DNA from: a virus
Virus record (IMG/VR): IMGVR_UViG_3300020406_000014
Span: 1 to 32,719 of that record
Strand: one strand, 5' to 3'
Length of the DNA stretch: 32,719 nucleotides
Shown piece after piece: positions 23,121-30,549 of this stretch (its first letter is position 1; each line of letters opens with the position of its first letter). A model generated the notes under the pieces. It was not told where the DNA came from. It saw only the letters and a list, made by a program, of their open reading frames with translations, and did no database searches. The translations under genes and the position numbers were made by a program.

Positions 23121-24749
23121 TCAATAAGTGCCTCCAGAGTCCAGAATTGCACTGTTTGGGTCTAAAAAAGTTGGTCCAGACAGGCAAAAATAACGCAAAG
23201 TATCAATAAAATCTTTTGAACTTCCATGCCTACCGTCATTTCCCGTCCATGTTGCGAGCGAAAATCTGAGGTTTTTACAATTTTCGTGAACATATAATCT
23301 GGGGCAATTGATTGCTGTCATCTCTTCTTCTTCATTCCAGTCGAGCAAATCATTGATCAAAGTAACACCCTCTTCAATTCTGGCTCCGATACTAGGCTCA
23401 AAAAACATACCCAGATCTGCCATCTGATCTATGAGGGTAGTCATGCCAGATTTTGTTGGTGTAGGGGACGCTCCAAATCGACTGTCCATGATACGCAGGA
23501 AAATTTCTTCCCCATTTTCAGCCTCTTCTATCGTTTCTTTGTATCTGACCAGAGAAAAACCAAGTGGATCCTGTGCTGGTCCTTTATCACCATCTATCTT
23601 TTTTCCACTCACTGCCCACTCTCCCAGAAAACCAAATCCCTTGACAGGTTCCACTTGACTGGGAAATTCACGGTAAACATAGCATTTTCCGTCCTTGGCA
23701 ACACGGACCCAGATCATTACCCAGTTTTTTCCGTGAGATGGATCACAAATCATATAATTTGTCCCTTCTTCTGGAATCTGATCATCAGATACTAGGTGAT
23801 CCTGCGAAAAACGGGGAAACTGACCAGACTGGACGCGCGTGGGCAGCCCAAACGCTCGCATAAGAATTTTTGTCTTCGGATCTGCCTGCAAAGTGCGTTT
23901 TAGCTGCTTATAATCATTAAATTTATTCCATTCGGACCAAAAATAGATAATTTTTGCATTTTCTTTCAGAGGTTGCTGGATAATTGGCACTTTTTCTTTC
24001 ACCAGCAGATCTGGATCTGCCCAGTCCCATTTTTCTGTGGTTGCACCCTGCAAATATTCTCGGACCGTAGGAGTATATCCAGTCACGGGAGTAAATGTAA
24101 TCATCATTCCTCGCCAAGGATAACCTTCTGGATAATTCGGTGCTGGTCTTTTTGCTCTCGTTACGAGCCTAAATCTAAGCGCTTGGACATGGTCCAGACC
24201 GCAGAGTTCGTCCATCCAAACTAAATCCCATTCCGAGCCTTCCAAGATGCCAGAATCCAAGTTCTGTGAATAGTTACGAAAAAAGATTCGTGATCCATTC
24301 GGTGCAACGCAGCAAGATTCCGTAAATCCACCTTTCTTGGAAAAAGTCATGTTTGTAACCTTTCCTTTCTTAGCCGCTTTCCACTCACTGGGGATAAAGT
24401 CCCAGATTAATTGCTGCTGCTGCTCAACGCTGGTGCTGGCAGTGGTATGCATACAAAGCACATTGGCTTCTGGAATGTCATTTATGCATTTCACCACTCG
24501 CTTCGAAGCCCAAGTAGACTTTCCACTCCTGTTTCCCCCAAGTACCAGAAGCTCATCGACTTGTGAAAACTCATCATCAGCCATTTTCCAATGTGGCGGC
24601 TCAATTCCATTATGAAAAGGATCCTTTGCAGACTGTAGAATTAATTCTTCTCTCTTAGCTAATAATTCACTTAGCTTTTCTGGACCCATTTCCGCAGCCT
24701 CACTTTGCGTAGGCAATCGATAATAAGGATGTGGAGTAGGCTGAATCAT
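23121..24749 (-). CDS. terL: terminase large subunit
   Basis: 542 residues from ATG 24749, which overlaps the upstream stop (ATGA). ATPase: Walker A GGNRSGKS at residues 71-78, Walker B DLVWMDE ending in Asp180/Glu181. RNase-H-like nuclease: acidic residues in ICDPSHG (Asp336), RIMDSRFG (Asp422) and KDFIDTLRY (Asp512/Asp515). This is the motor that cuts and pumps phage DNA into the procapsid through the portal. It lies before the accessory block rather than beside the portal gene, with small genes upstream, one of which may be the small subunit. Confidence 0.93.
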   Translation of the reverse strand: MIQPTPHPYYRLPTQSEAAEMGPEKLSELLAKREELILQSAKDPFHNGIEPPHWKMADDEFSQVDELLVLGGNRSGKSTWASKRVVKCINDIPEANVLCMHTTASTSVEQQQQLIWDFIPSEWKAAKKGKVTNMTFSKKGGFTESCCVAPNGSRIFFRNYSQNLDSGILEGSEWDLVWMDELCGLDHVQALRFRLVTRAKRPAPNYPEGYPWRGMMITFTPVTGYTPTVREYLQGATTEKWDWADPDLLVKEKVPIIQQPLKENAKIIYFWSEWNKFNDYKQLKRTLQADPKTKILMRAFGLPTRVQSGQFPRFSQDHLVSDDQIPEEGTNYMICDPSHGKNWVMIWVRVAKDGKCYVYREFPSQVEPVKGFGFLGEWAVSGKKIDGDKGPAQDPLGFSLVRYKETIEEAENGEEIFLRIMDSRFGASPTPTKSGMTTLIDQMADLGMFFEPSIGARIEEGVTLINDLLDWNEEEEMTAINCPRLYVHENCKNLRFSLATWTGNDGRHGSSKDFIDTLRYFCLSGPTFLDPNSAILDSGGTY

Positions 24750-24997
24750 TTTATCCTGCGTTCCAATTCCGCAAGGTAAAACCATGCATCTATGATTTCT
24801 TCTTTTATTGAATTCACCAAATCCTTAGATTTCATTCTGGCTAATCCCTTAGTGCCATCTGAATTATGCTCCAAGATACCTTTCAAGAATTTATCTCTGG
24901 CATTATATTCAAAATCCAACAAAGCCTCTTCCATAATTTCTTCGTCAGTTTTTTGGGTCAGCTTTTCATCACCCTCTAATGTCTCCCACTTACTCAT
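24746..24997 (-). CDS. small helical protein upstream of terminase
   Basis: 83 residues, overlapping both neighbours by ATGA. Acidic helical start (EGDEKLTQKTDEEIMEEALL) and a C-terminal helix KEEIIDAWFYLAELERRI. The E-E-x-x-D-A spacing is reminiscent of MazG-like nucleotide pyrophosphohydrolases, but the remaining metal ligands are not visible and it is short, so this is only a possibility. A small-terminase-like role is also possible from position. Confidence 0.65.
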   Translation of the reverse strand: MSKWETLEGDEKLTQKTDEEIMEEALLDFEYNARDKFLKGILEHNSDGTKGLARMKSKDLVNSIKEEIIDAWFYLAELERRIK

Positions 24998-25137
24998 TTC
25001 TTTTTCTTGGGTGCTTTCTTTGGTTTCGGCTGCGGTTTTATGATTGCCTTAATCAGCTTCATCATTGGATCCACCTGCCCCTGCATCTTCTGCTGCTCCT
25101 CCCATTGACGAACAATATTTTCGCTTTCTCTGCTCAT
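24994..25137 (-). CDS. small Lys-tailed protein
   Basis: 47 residues from the ATG at 25137 (MSRESENIVRQWEEQQKMQG), which shares TAATG with the previous stop and has a GGAGAGGAAG site. Helical N-terminus, then MMKLIKAIIKPQPKPKKAPK and a run of Lys at the end. The Pro/Lys-rich tail suggests DNA or protein binding. No family recognised. Confidence 0.6.
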   Translation of the reverse strand: MSRESENIVRQWEEQQKMQGQVDPMMKLIKAIIKPQPKPKKAPKKKK

Positions 25138-25538
25138 TAGTATCTTCCTCTCCATCTTGGGCAGCGTCCAACCATTACCCAAATATTATTATGATCTTTG
25201 GACGGTCTGGCTTTAACCGTCATGCCCAGTAAAAAGTTTTTATTATCCTTTACCTTAATTCGTATATCATCACTCAAGATCATTCTCGGATTTCTAGGGA
25301 TCTGGGTGACCTTAAAATCTTTTGGTTCTTGTGGTGCAGGCAATGGATCCGACAATTCCTGTACCAGTAGTCTTCTCTGGATAATATTTCTAACCTCATG
25401 CTCGCCTTCTGGATGATAAACAATTCGATTGCTCACCTTTATCCAGCAGGATGTCGATGTGGTCCCGTCCTTTCTCCAGCCAACCAACATTTTTCGATCA
25501 ATGCCCAACTCTTCTGCCAATTCTTTTTCTGTCTTCAT
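25137..25538 (-). CDS. HTH-containing protein, candidate small terminase subunit
   Basis: 133 residues, ATGA overlap with upstream gene. Residues 1-30 form an HTH: KTEKELAEELGIDRKMLVGW (x-x-E-L-A-E-E-L-G-I-D-x-x-x-L-x-x-W), like Cro/MarR or terminase small-subunit domains. The central part has VSNRIVYHPEGEHEVRNIIQ and a Pro-rich linker; the C-terminal ~60 residues are a basic beta domain (MILSDDIRIKVKDNKNFLLG, MTVKARPSKDHNN). An N-terminal HTH located three genes before the large terminase fits a small subunit. A regulator is the alternative. Confidence 0.65.
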   Translation of the reverse strand: MKTEKELAEELGIDRKMLVGWRKDGTTSTSCWIKVSNRIVYHPEGEHEVRNIIQRRLLVQELSDPLPAPQEPKDFKVTQIPRNPRMILSDDIRIKVKDNKNFLLGMTVKARPSKDHNNIWVMVGRCPRWRGRY

Positions 25539-25975
25539 TTTACTTTCAAAAAATAATCAATATCGAAATAAACACATGGCTCTCGGTCCACTGACCAATT
25601 ACGCTTGTGCGGACACATCCCACCCATTTTGACGGTAAAATCCTTAACCTTACTTGTGTCCACATAGTAGTCACCGTCCGTAAATCCAATACCAAGCAAA
25701 ACTGGCAGGTGACTGGATGCGGCAAACATTCGACAGGCATTCCATTTCTTTAATCCGATCATGTATGTCGGATGAGTTCCAAACGAATGGGTGCGGCATT
25801 TCATCTCAACCAATGCAACCGTTTTACCATCCCTGTTTGCTGACCAGTCCAGTGCATATGCTGATGACAAATGCTCCATCTCGACTTTCCATGCCTTCTC
25901 CAGTCGGTGCCGAAAAAGATCCTCATTCCTTCTGGATTCATCTGTCTCCCTCGGTATAAAACTGGCAGTTTCCAT
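25535..25975 (-). CDS. PD-(D/E)XK-type nuclease
   Basis: 146 residues from ATG 25975; a TTG six codons upstream opens the frame and has no ribosome site. The core reads YALDWSANRDGKTVALVEMK followed by CRTHSFG: an acidic residue (Asp in ALDW), a turn, a strand ending in E-M-K, which is the PD-(D/E)XK arrangement D...(E)xK. A Gln/Glu-rich helix precedes and a GLKKWNACRMFAASSHLPVL helix follows, as in this fold. DNA cleavage is expected; whether it acts in recombination, packaging or host DNA attack is open. Confidence 0.72.
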   Translation of the reverse strand: METASFIPRETDESRRNEDLFRHRLEKAWKVEMEHLSSAYALDWSANRDGKTVALVEMKCRTHSFGTHPTYMIGLKKWNACRMFAASSHLPVLLGIGFTDGDYYVDTSKVKDFTVKMGGMCPHKRNWSVDREPCVYFDIDYFLKVK

Positions 25976-26002
25976 AATCGTAAAAAACTTCAAGCAGAGT
26001 GT

Positions 26003-26371
26003 TCAATGTAAGGACAACCTAGTAGGACTACACAAAACCTCTAGGTTTAGAGCAGAAATGCTCGCACCAAAAGCCCTTTGTTTAATGACATCCATTAACT
26101 CTATGCCCCTGTTTGAAGTTAAAATTTTTCTTTGTGCCAATCGGTCTCGATATATGGGGAAATTTGGACCCCCACCCCCCCCTCCGTGGCGGCAGAGGAC
26201 AAGGAATCCTCTGCACAGCCGCATAAACACTGGGCTTCCGCTTGTTGCCGCACCATTACCGACCAAATCCATACCATTTTCCACCAAAAATGAGAGCATA
26301 ACGGGTACGCGCGCGTGAGTGCAGGAGCCGCCTGCATGCGTCAACCGATTTATCTGCCATGTGGTGGGCAT
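26003..26371 (-). CDS. possible CDS through G-rich tract, weak support
   Basis: 122-residue frame. For: a GAGGAGG site lies 7 bases before ATG 26371, the start overlaps the upstream gene, and the frame is open to just before the nuclease gene. Against: the product (MPTTWQINRLTHAGG...) is unlike a known fold, includes a run of six Gly from a poly-G tract, and the apparent ribosome site encodes Glu-Glu-Asp of the previous gene. The stretch from 25976 to 26349 has otherwise no gene. It contains the hairpin GCAGAGGA/TCCTCTGC (26192-26214, 7-base loop), a second TGCAGG/CCTGCA (26320-26336) and locally higher GC, so an RNA or cis element is equally possible. Confidence 0.35.
   Translation of the reverse strand: MPTTWQINRLTHAGGSCTHARVPVMLSFLVENGMDLVGNGAATSGSPVFMRLCRGFLVLCRHGGGGGGPNFPIYRDRLAQRKILTSNRGIELMDVIKQRAFGASISALNLEVLCSPTRLSLH
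26192..26214. other. strong hairpin in a GC-richer stretch
   Basis: Arms GCAGAGGA and TCCTCTGC (8 bp) with loop CAAGGAA. Preceded on the plus strand by CCCCCACCCCCCCC (G-tract on the transcribed strand sense). No T-run on either side. A second hairpin TGCAGG-N5-CCTGCA lies at 26320-26336. Could be a structured RNA or a DNA element. Confidence 0.45.
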
Positions 26372-26703
26372 TTAATATCCTCCTCATTCCAAAGCTTTGC
26401 TAGGGCTTGTACATGGTTATCAATGTCATTCCAGCCTAATTCCTTGTTCCTTGCCTCTAACACCTTGTTACGAGCCTCCTGTAGCCTCATATAGTCCATT
26501 ACCTTGCGTTCCCACATATTACGGATCCTAGCATTACCAATTTGTGCCAAAAGTATGCTCAGTGCCTCTTCTGCGTCTTCAAAAGTGTAGGACTGTACCT
26601 GCGGTAATTGGTCTTTGCCTGTCTTTTTCTGATCTGACAAAGATTGGTCTTTTGCCCGTACCGACATTTTTGATGATTTCTTTCTTTTTCCAGAATTCTT
26701 CAT
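26350..26703 (-). CDS. hypothetical basic helical protein
   Basis: 117 residues. Lys/Ser-rich start (MKNSGKRKKSSKMSVRAKDQ), then helical: FEDAEEALSILLAQIGNARI, RNMWERKVMDYMRLQEARNK, with a final acidic-aromatic segment and His-Gly-Arg end. No enzyme motif. Eight bases after the preceding stop. The pattern of a basic tail plus amphipathic helices suggests DNA association. Not recognised. Confidence 0.65.
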   Translation of the reverse strand: MKNSGKRKKSSKMSVRAKDQSLSDQKKTGKDQLPQVQSYTFEDAEEALSILLAQIGNARIRNMWERKVMDYMRLQEARNKVLEARNKELGWNDIDNHVQALAKLWNEEDIKCPPHGR

Positions 26704-26711
26704 AACCTAAG

Positions 26712-27227
26712 TCAACTGCTATTATGTCCTGTTTTGTGAAGATGACTAGCATTTGGTCCCAATTGTCCACTGCTACCATTTTTTCGTCCCATGACAGGTT
26801 CATCATTAATTTCCTCCACTTCCACTTGTTTTGGTAACTTTTTTATAAGTTCACTAAATTGCTCTGGTGATAAACCTTTTTTGGTCACCTCAATTCTCTG
26901 GGTTGGTTCACCTTGAATCCTTACCATTGCATCATTAATAATTGAATAAAGTGCTGGCAATCGATGCGTAGGCACCTTTTCCAGTTCATTAATCATTCGA
27001 TGTAATGCTTTATCGCTTAAAAGCCGCAAATTGCTCTCCAGATGCCTTTTAAACTCTTCCAGAGGTAAATCCATTAGGGCATCTCTTGCCTCAATGTCAG
27101 AGTCCAGTAATGCGAACGGATGTTTCTTATCCATAATCACATCCACCTTATCCGAGATGATTTGATCAATTTTACCTAATTCTAGGTTTTTGATTTTCCT
27201 ATCTGTAATCTTTGATCTGCCTGCCAT
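26712..27227 (-). CDS. hypothetical helical protein (replication/packaging side)
   Basis: 171 residues. Mostly helical and charged: DRKIKNLELGKIDQIISDKV, FKRHLESNLRLLSDKALHRM, INELEKVPTHRLPALYSIIN, then IEVTKKGLSPEQFSELIKKL. The C-terminus is a loose, Asn/Ser/His-rich tail. Overlaps the upstream gene by 29 nt. Length and helix content would suit a small terminase subunit or a replication accessory protein; no motif settles it. Confidence 0.65.
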   Translation of the reverse strand: MAGRSKITDRKIKNLELGKIDQIISDKVDVIMDKKHPFALLDSDIEARDALMDLPLEEFKRHLESNLRLLSDKALHRMINELEKVPTHRLPALYSIINDAMVRIQGEPTQRIEVTKKGLSPEQFSELIKKLPKQVEVEEINDEPVMGRKNGSSGQLGPNASHLHKTGHNSS

Positions 27228-27396
27228 CTTTTGAATCCCTTAAATTGATCAATTGGTTTTGAATGTCTAATAATGAGTCCTTGAGAATATCTTTCAGATT
27301 TGCATGGTTGCAGAAAGTCAGAGCTTTCTCATAAACCTTAATTTGATCCTTTAAAACCTCTTCAATCCTATCTTCCGTCTGAACTGATTTTATCAT
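27199..27396 (-). CDS. small coiled-coil protein
   Basis: 65 residues from ATG 27396, which has an excellent GGAGGAG site 5 bases upstream and starts inside the helicase-loader gene (29-nt overlap). A longer upstream extension lacks this signal. Sequence MIKSVQTEDRIEEVLKDQIK and LKDILKDSLLDIQNQLINLR is a helical, charged coiled coil. Probably partners with a neighbour; unknown function. Confidence 0.65.
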   Translation of the reverse strand: MIKSVQTEDRIEEVLKDQIKVYEKALTFCNHANLKDILKDSLLDIQNQLINLRDSKDGRQIKDYR

Positions 27397-28192
27397 TTTT
27401 CTCCTCCGTTTCATCCTGTAGCTGATCAATATTTGTCACATATGGATAACAGGATTCCCGTAATCGATTCATTAATGCTTCCCCTCTTCTTTGATCCGTA
27501 AACAACTTGATAACATCTGATCGCTTTACTTGCGTTGTAATTATCAAAGGTAAATTTCGTGCCATCCTTTGCTCCACAATTTCAAATAAACCAGCCTGCA
27601 TTGTTTCGGTCATTTTTTCCGCAAATAAATCATCAATTGCCAAAACTGGAACTGTAACCTGCTCCGTGACCCATCTCATATAAAATGAAGATCTCTTTGC
27701 ATCCGTAAGGGCGGCATGAAATTGTCCAGCTTGAAACAATTTAAACTCTGTTCCATTTTCGTAGAGATGCCTTAGAAGCAAGCACATGGTCCTTGTTTTT
27801 CCCGTTCTAGACGCTCCGAGTATGTAAACACCCTTTTTGCCAAAAGACCATTTTTGAAGGGGTATGGTATCAAAATCCTCGGATTGATAACCATAACGCC
27901 ACAGATCCCTTGCCTGCTTTGGAAGCTGATTAAAATCCGTCTCCAGATAAAAGGGTGGAATGTAATCCTCTATCTTGCCCGTAAGTGATCGATTTGTATT
28001 TTCTTTGAATTCACTTCTGGCTGCTCGCTCACAGCAGTCATCACAAACCACTATCTTTTTATTATTTCCAAAAAATGCTAAGACTGATGATTTGTAGGGA
28101 ACATCAATTCCGCACTCTCGGCACGGGACCACAATATCATCATGATCCACATCTGCCACGGTTGGAATACTATCTGCAATGTGTTGAGTCAT
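27368..28192 (-). CDS. DnaC-like helicase loader ATPase
   Basis: 274 residues, start overlapping the initiator stop (ATGA). N-terminus has a four-Cys zinc site (C24-x2-C27 in PCRECG, C50-x2-C53 in VCDDCCE). An AAA+ domain follows: Walker A GASRTGKT at residues 126-133, Walker B VLAIDDL near 183-189, sensor-like IITTQVKRSD near 217-226, and an Arg-containing NRLRE box. This is the DnaC/IstB-type layout. It should load the host replicative helicase onto the origin with the neighbouring initiator, as lambda P or DnaC does. No phage helicase is present in the window. Confidence 0.88.
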   Translation of the reverse strand: MTQHIADSIPTVADVDHDDIVVPCRECGIDVPYKSSVLAFFGNNKKIVVCDDCCERAARSEFKENTNRSLTGKIEDYIPPFYLETDFNQLPKQARDLWRYGYQSEDFDTIPLQKWSFGKKGVYILGASRTGKTRTMCLLLRHLYENGTEFKLFQAGQFHAALTDAKRSSFYMRWVTEQVTVPVLAIDDLFAEKMTETMQAGLFEIVEQRMARNLPLIITTQVKRSDVIKLFTDQRRGEALMNRLRESCYPYVTNIDQLQDETEEKNDKISSDGR

Positions 28193-28794
28193 ATATCATC
28201 CTTTGAGAATTTAGTTGCTGGTTGTTTTTGCTCCTGCCCATTTAAGTTTTCATTATCGAAAACAAATCCACTCCACCCTTTTCTGATCGCTTCATGAAAT
28301 CGATGCATCAGCTTTACTTCGCCTTCACTTTTCAGAACCTTATCGATATATCGCTGCTGGAATTTCTCAGCTGATTTGGTAATTGGTTTGCGAATTTCCC
28401 TGCGGTATTTCTTGTAAGCCAGCCATGAGCTTTCAACATCAGCAGAAAGAAAGGTAATAGTATTATTACTATTTATTTTATATACTTTATCATAATTAGA
28501 TATAATGGAAGGCGCGCGCGAGGGAGTGGTTTTTTTGACCTCACTGGCAGGGTCATGCTTGACCTCATTATTTGTGGTCAGAAAATCTTTCGTATTGACC
28601 TCATGTGTAAGGTCATGCTTGACCTCACTTTGGATATTTGGCTTGTCACTCGAAATAGAAAGATGGTGCTGGATTAGGGTGAATTTCACCGCATCATTTA
28701 AGGATAAATCATAGATAGCAGCGAAGCTGCGAATATGATCCTCCAGCACCTTTGGCAAACGAAGTGTTAATTTACATTTGCCTGTATCAGTCAT
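28189..28794 (-). CDS. replication initiator-like protein (RHH N-terminus, DnaD-like C-terminus)
   Basis: 201 residues, sharing TGATG with the SSB-like gene. N-terminal residues 7-45 (CKLTLRLPKVLEDHIRSFAA, YDLSLNDAVKFTLIQ) fit a ribbon-helix-helix DNA-binding fold. Residues 55-95 are a linker with two related units EVKHDLTHEV and EVKHDPASEV, encoded by the iteron-like DNA. The C-terminus (WLAYKKYRREIRKPIT, then HRFHEAIRKGWSGFVFD) resembles the C-terminal domain of phage/DnaD replication organisers, where W-x-x-Y-x-x-x-R and x-x-G-W-x-G-F recur. Followed directly by the helicase loader, exactly as lambda O precedes P. The initiator role is inferred from these points. Confidence 0.75.
   Translation of the reverse strand: MTDTGKCKLTLRLPKVLEDHIRSFAAIYDLSLNDAVKFTLIQHHLSISSDKPNIQSEVKHDLTHEVNTKDFLTTNNEVKHDPASEVKKTTPSRAPSIISNYDKVYKINSNNTITFLSADVESSWLAYKKYRREIRKPITKSAEKFQQRYIDKVLKSEGEVKLMHRFHEAIRKGWSGFVFDNENLNGQEQKQPATKFSKDDI
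28456..28627. other. candidate replication origin: iteron-like repeats plus AT-rich segment
   Basis: Four copies of TTGACCTCA occur at 28535, 28559, 28595 and 28619, spaced 24, 36 and 24 bases. Two are part of the exact 17-mer GGTCATGCTTGACCTCA (28551-28567 and 28611-28627, 60 bases apart), itself containing the inverted repeat GGTCA-N4-TGACC. Next to them lies an AT-rich stretch (about 28456-28508) with the perfect inverted repeat AATAGTA-TTAT-TACTATT (28456-28473). The whole lies inside the initiator gene, which matches lambda ori inside gene O. Confidence 0.6.
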
Positions 28795-29201
28795 CAGAAT
28801 GGCACATCCTCGTCCAATTCTGGATCTGTTGGATCATCTGCAACTTGCTCTGCAATTTCATCAATTGGTGCAATTGCTGGTTCAAGTTCAGCAGGATAAA
28901 ACTTTGTAACCGTATCGAATCCACCATTATTTTTGCCAACTGCAATTTTAATCTCAGATCCGATCAATTCATTAAAATCATTTGTCTTGATTTGGTCTGC
29001 ACTTGGTGCAGTCATTCCTGCTGCCTTGAAGATGTCTTGCACTCTCCAATGGGCTTTTGGAGTCAAGAACACAGAGTCATACAATGACTGTCCTGTCTCA
29101 CAGGCTAATAATAATTTAAGATAAAAGTTTCCATTTCTGGTAATATATTCTTCTCCCGTATCTTTATTTGTGGTGTAAACACCTTTAATTTGAGCTATCA
29201 T
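28794..29201 (-). CDS. single-stranded DNA-binding-like protein
   Basis: 135 residues from ATG 29201 (MIAQIKGVYTTNKDTGEEYI); a longer frame upstream would overlap the exonuclease gene. A beta-rich OB-like domain (FYLKLLLACETGQSLYDSVF, WRVQDIFKAAGM) is followed by an acidic tail that ends DPELDEDVPF. The acidic tail with final D-x-x-P-F is the classic interaction end of bacterial and phage SSBs. Located with the ERF protein and exonuclease, consistent with replication/recombination. May belong to a DUF669-like SSB group rather than bacterial SSB. Confidence 0.75.
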   Translation of the reverse strand: MIAQIKGVYTTNKDTGEEYITRNGNFYLKLLLACETGQSLYDSVFLTPKAHWRVQDIFKAAGMTAPSADQIKTNDFNELIGSEIKIAVGKNNGGFDTVTKFYPAELEPAIAPIDEIAEQVADDPTDPELDEDVPF

Positions 29202-29212
29202 GATATTTTTAG

Positions 29213-29896
29213 TTATAGGTTTTTCTCTGCCAGCCAGTGACCCCAGATGTTGCCACAGACTTCCCAAAATCGTTCAATTACTTTTACTGGTTCACCAAAG
29301 TCCAATTCTATGCTGCCATTAAAATGTAAATAGCCTACTGCGATAGGATTTGAATATCTTGGATCCAGTCCTGCCTTCGCAATAATGTCATCATAATGTG
29401 ACTCTCTGGCAGCCTCTATTTTCTCCTCAATTTTTACAGGATCCTTGAGATTGCCAACCTTTACATTTTCTGGCTTGAACTCTGGTGCCAATGCCATGAT
29501 TTCAGCATCAGATTTTGGTCCAGTTTCAATATCAATAATTGTGAAATTATCACAGATTTCGAATGCATTATTTATTGCATTGAAAACAGATTTTGTCTGA
29601 ATTAAATCATTTTCTAAATAGGATTCCTGCTCTTCCCGTGGAAGCTGGTAAAAGAATTTTCCGTTTCCGTTCTTACCATCACTGCCAATTGCTTTGGCAA
29701 ATGCATCCAGAGATATCCTATCACCAAAAACTCCAGCACTATAGAAATCCATAGTATCAAAGAAAACATCTGCCCAAAATTTACCTCGCTGTGGGACCAA
29801 ATAAGATTTACCTTTTGCACCATTAAAAATGGTGCTGCGTAGCATGTAGGGTAAATCAAATCCCTTGAAATTATGACCAACTACCTTGTGGCTCAT
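29213..29896 (-). CDS. DEDDy 3'-5' exonuclease with circularly permuted motif order
   Basis: 227 residues from ATG 29896 (ATGA overlap with the ERF gene); counting from an in-frame ATG six codons earlier gives 233. Numbered on the 233 form, Exo II (VGHNFKGFDLP, Asp20) comes first, Exo III (YLEND, Tyr99/Asp103) second and Exo I (IIDIETG, Asp128/Glu130) last. The usual order is I-II-III. The rest follows the family with the halves swapped: after Exo I come VKVGNLKDPVKIEEKIEAA, LDPRYSNPIAVGYLHF and ERFWEVC, which normally lead into Exo II. The family is the PolB-related phage exonuclease group (PF10108-like). All four acidic residues and the Tyr are kept, so activity is plausible. Confidence 0.85.
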   Translation of the reverse strand: MSHKVVGHNFKGFDLPYMLRSTIFNGAKGKSYLVPQRGKFWADVFFDTMDFYSAGVFGDRISLDAFAKAIGSDGKNGNGKFFYQLPREEQESYLENDLIQTKSVFNAINNAFEICDNFTIIDIETGPKSDAEIMALAPEFKPENVKVGNLKDPVKIEEKIEAARESHYDDIIAKAGLDPRYSNPIAVGYLHFNGSIELDFGEPVKVIERFWEVCGNIWGHWLAEKNL

Positions 29897-30549
29897 GCTG
29901 CTTTGCTCCTCCATTCTTCAACTTTTTCCATGACTTCATCATCGCTTAGTGCAAGAAATCGCTTTAACTCTTTTTCCACGGTCCTGTGTGGAAAAAACTT
30001 AGTAGCCTCTGCCCAGTCTGCGATTGATAGACTTGTTAATCTTTCATCAACTGCATCGACTAAATCTGGATCTCTTATTGGCTGCTTTTTCGGTCCATGT
30101 TTTTTCGGTGGAATTTTCTTTTCTGGCGGCTTTTCTTTGCTGCCAACTCCGTCCGTATCTTCATCTTCTGGAAATATATTCATCATTCCAAGTAGGGCAT
30201 ATCTTTTGCCATAGGTCAGTGCCGCACCGTAATCCTGTATAGGATTGCTTTTAAAAGTTACAGGCACTTGAGCCTGCTCAATTAGATGCTGTCCACTCTT
30301 ATGGATCAATACGGTCTTAATTGTTATGCAATCATTTTCGATGCCGCCAACCACATGCTGGAATAATCCAAGATCATGTTCAGCCAGCACTGGTTTTATG
30401 ACCGCAAGGATCTGGTCCAATGAGCTATATCTGTACCCGTAACCTTGCGTGTCCTTCTTAGGATTGACAAGATCCGCTTGAGCCAATATGAGACTCGCGA
30501 ATATATGATTCGGCACAGGATGTGCCATTTGATTTTCTGTTTCATTCAT
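29893..30549 (-). CDS. erf: ERF-family single-strand annealing protein
   Basis: 218 residues, both ends overlapped by ATGA. N-terminal domain shows the ERF pattern: IFASLILAQADLVNPKKDTQ, YRYSSLDQILAVIKPVLAEH, GLFQHVV, then DYGAALTYGKRYALLGMMNI and FPEDEDTDG. The G-A-x-x-T-Y-x-x-R-Y-A-L-x-x-x-x-x-I...D-D-D-G signature is that of P22 Erf-type recombinases. A Lys/Pro-rich linker (KPPEKKIPPKKHGPKKQP) and a C-terminal helical domain follow. It promotes annealing of complementary strands, for example for genome circularisation or repair, with the neighbouring SSB, exonuclease and resolvase. Confidence 0.9.
   Translation of the reverse strand: MNETENQMAHPVPNHIFASLILAQADLVNPKKDTQGYGYRYSSLDQILAVIKPVLAEHDLGLFQHVVGGIENDCITIKTVLIHKSGQHLIEQAQVPVTFKSNPIQDYGAALTYGKRYALLGMMNIFPEDEDTDGVGSKEKPPEKKIPPKKHGPKKQPIRDPDLVDAVDERLTSLSIADWAEATKFFPHRTVEKELKRFLALSDDEVMEKVEEWRSKAA

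Noticed and set aside
26160-26195. G-quadruplex in the G-tract
   Set aside because: Runs are G2-A-G8-T-G5; they do not give four separate G3 runs with normal loops, so a stable three-layer quadruplex is not clearly supported.
25791-26318. 175-codon plus-strand open frame
   Set aside because: It crosses the nuclease gene and the GC-rich hairpin stretch with no ribosome site, and the product is low in structure-like patterns.
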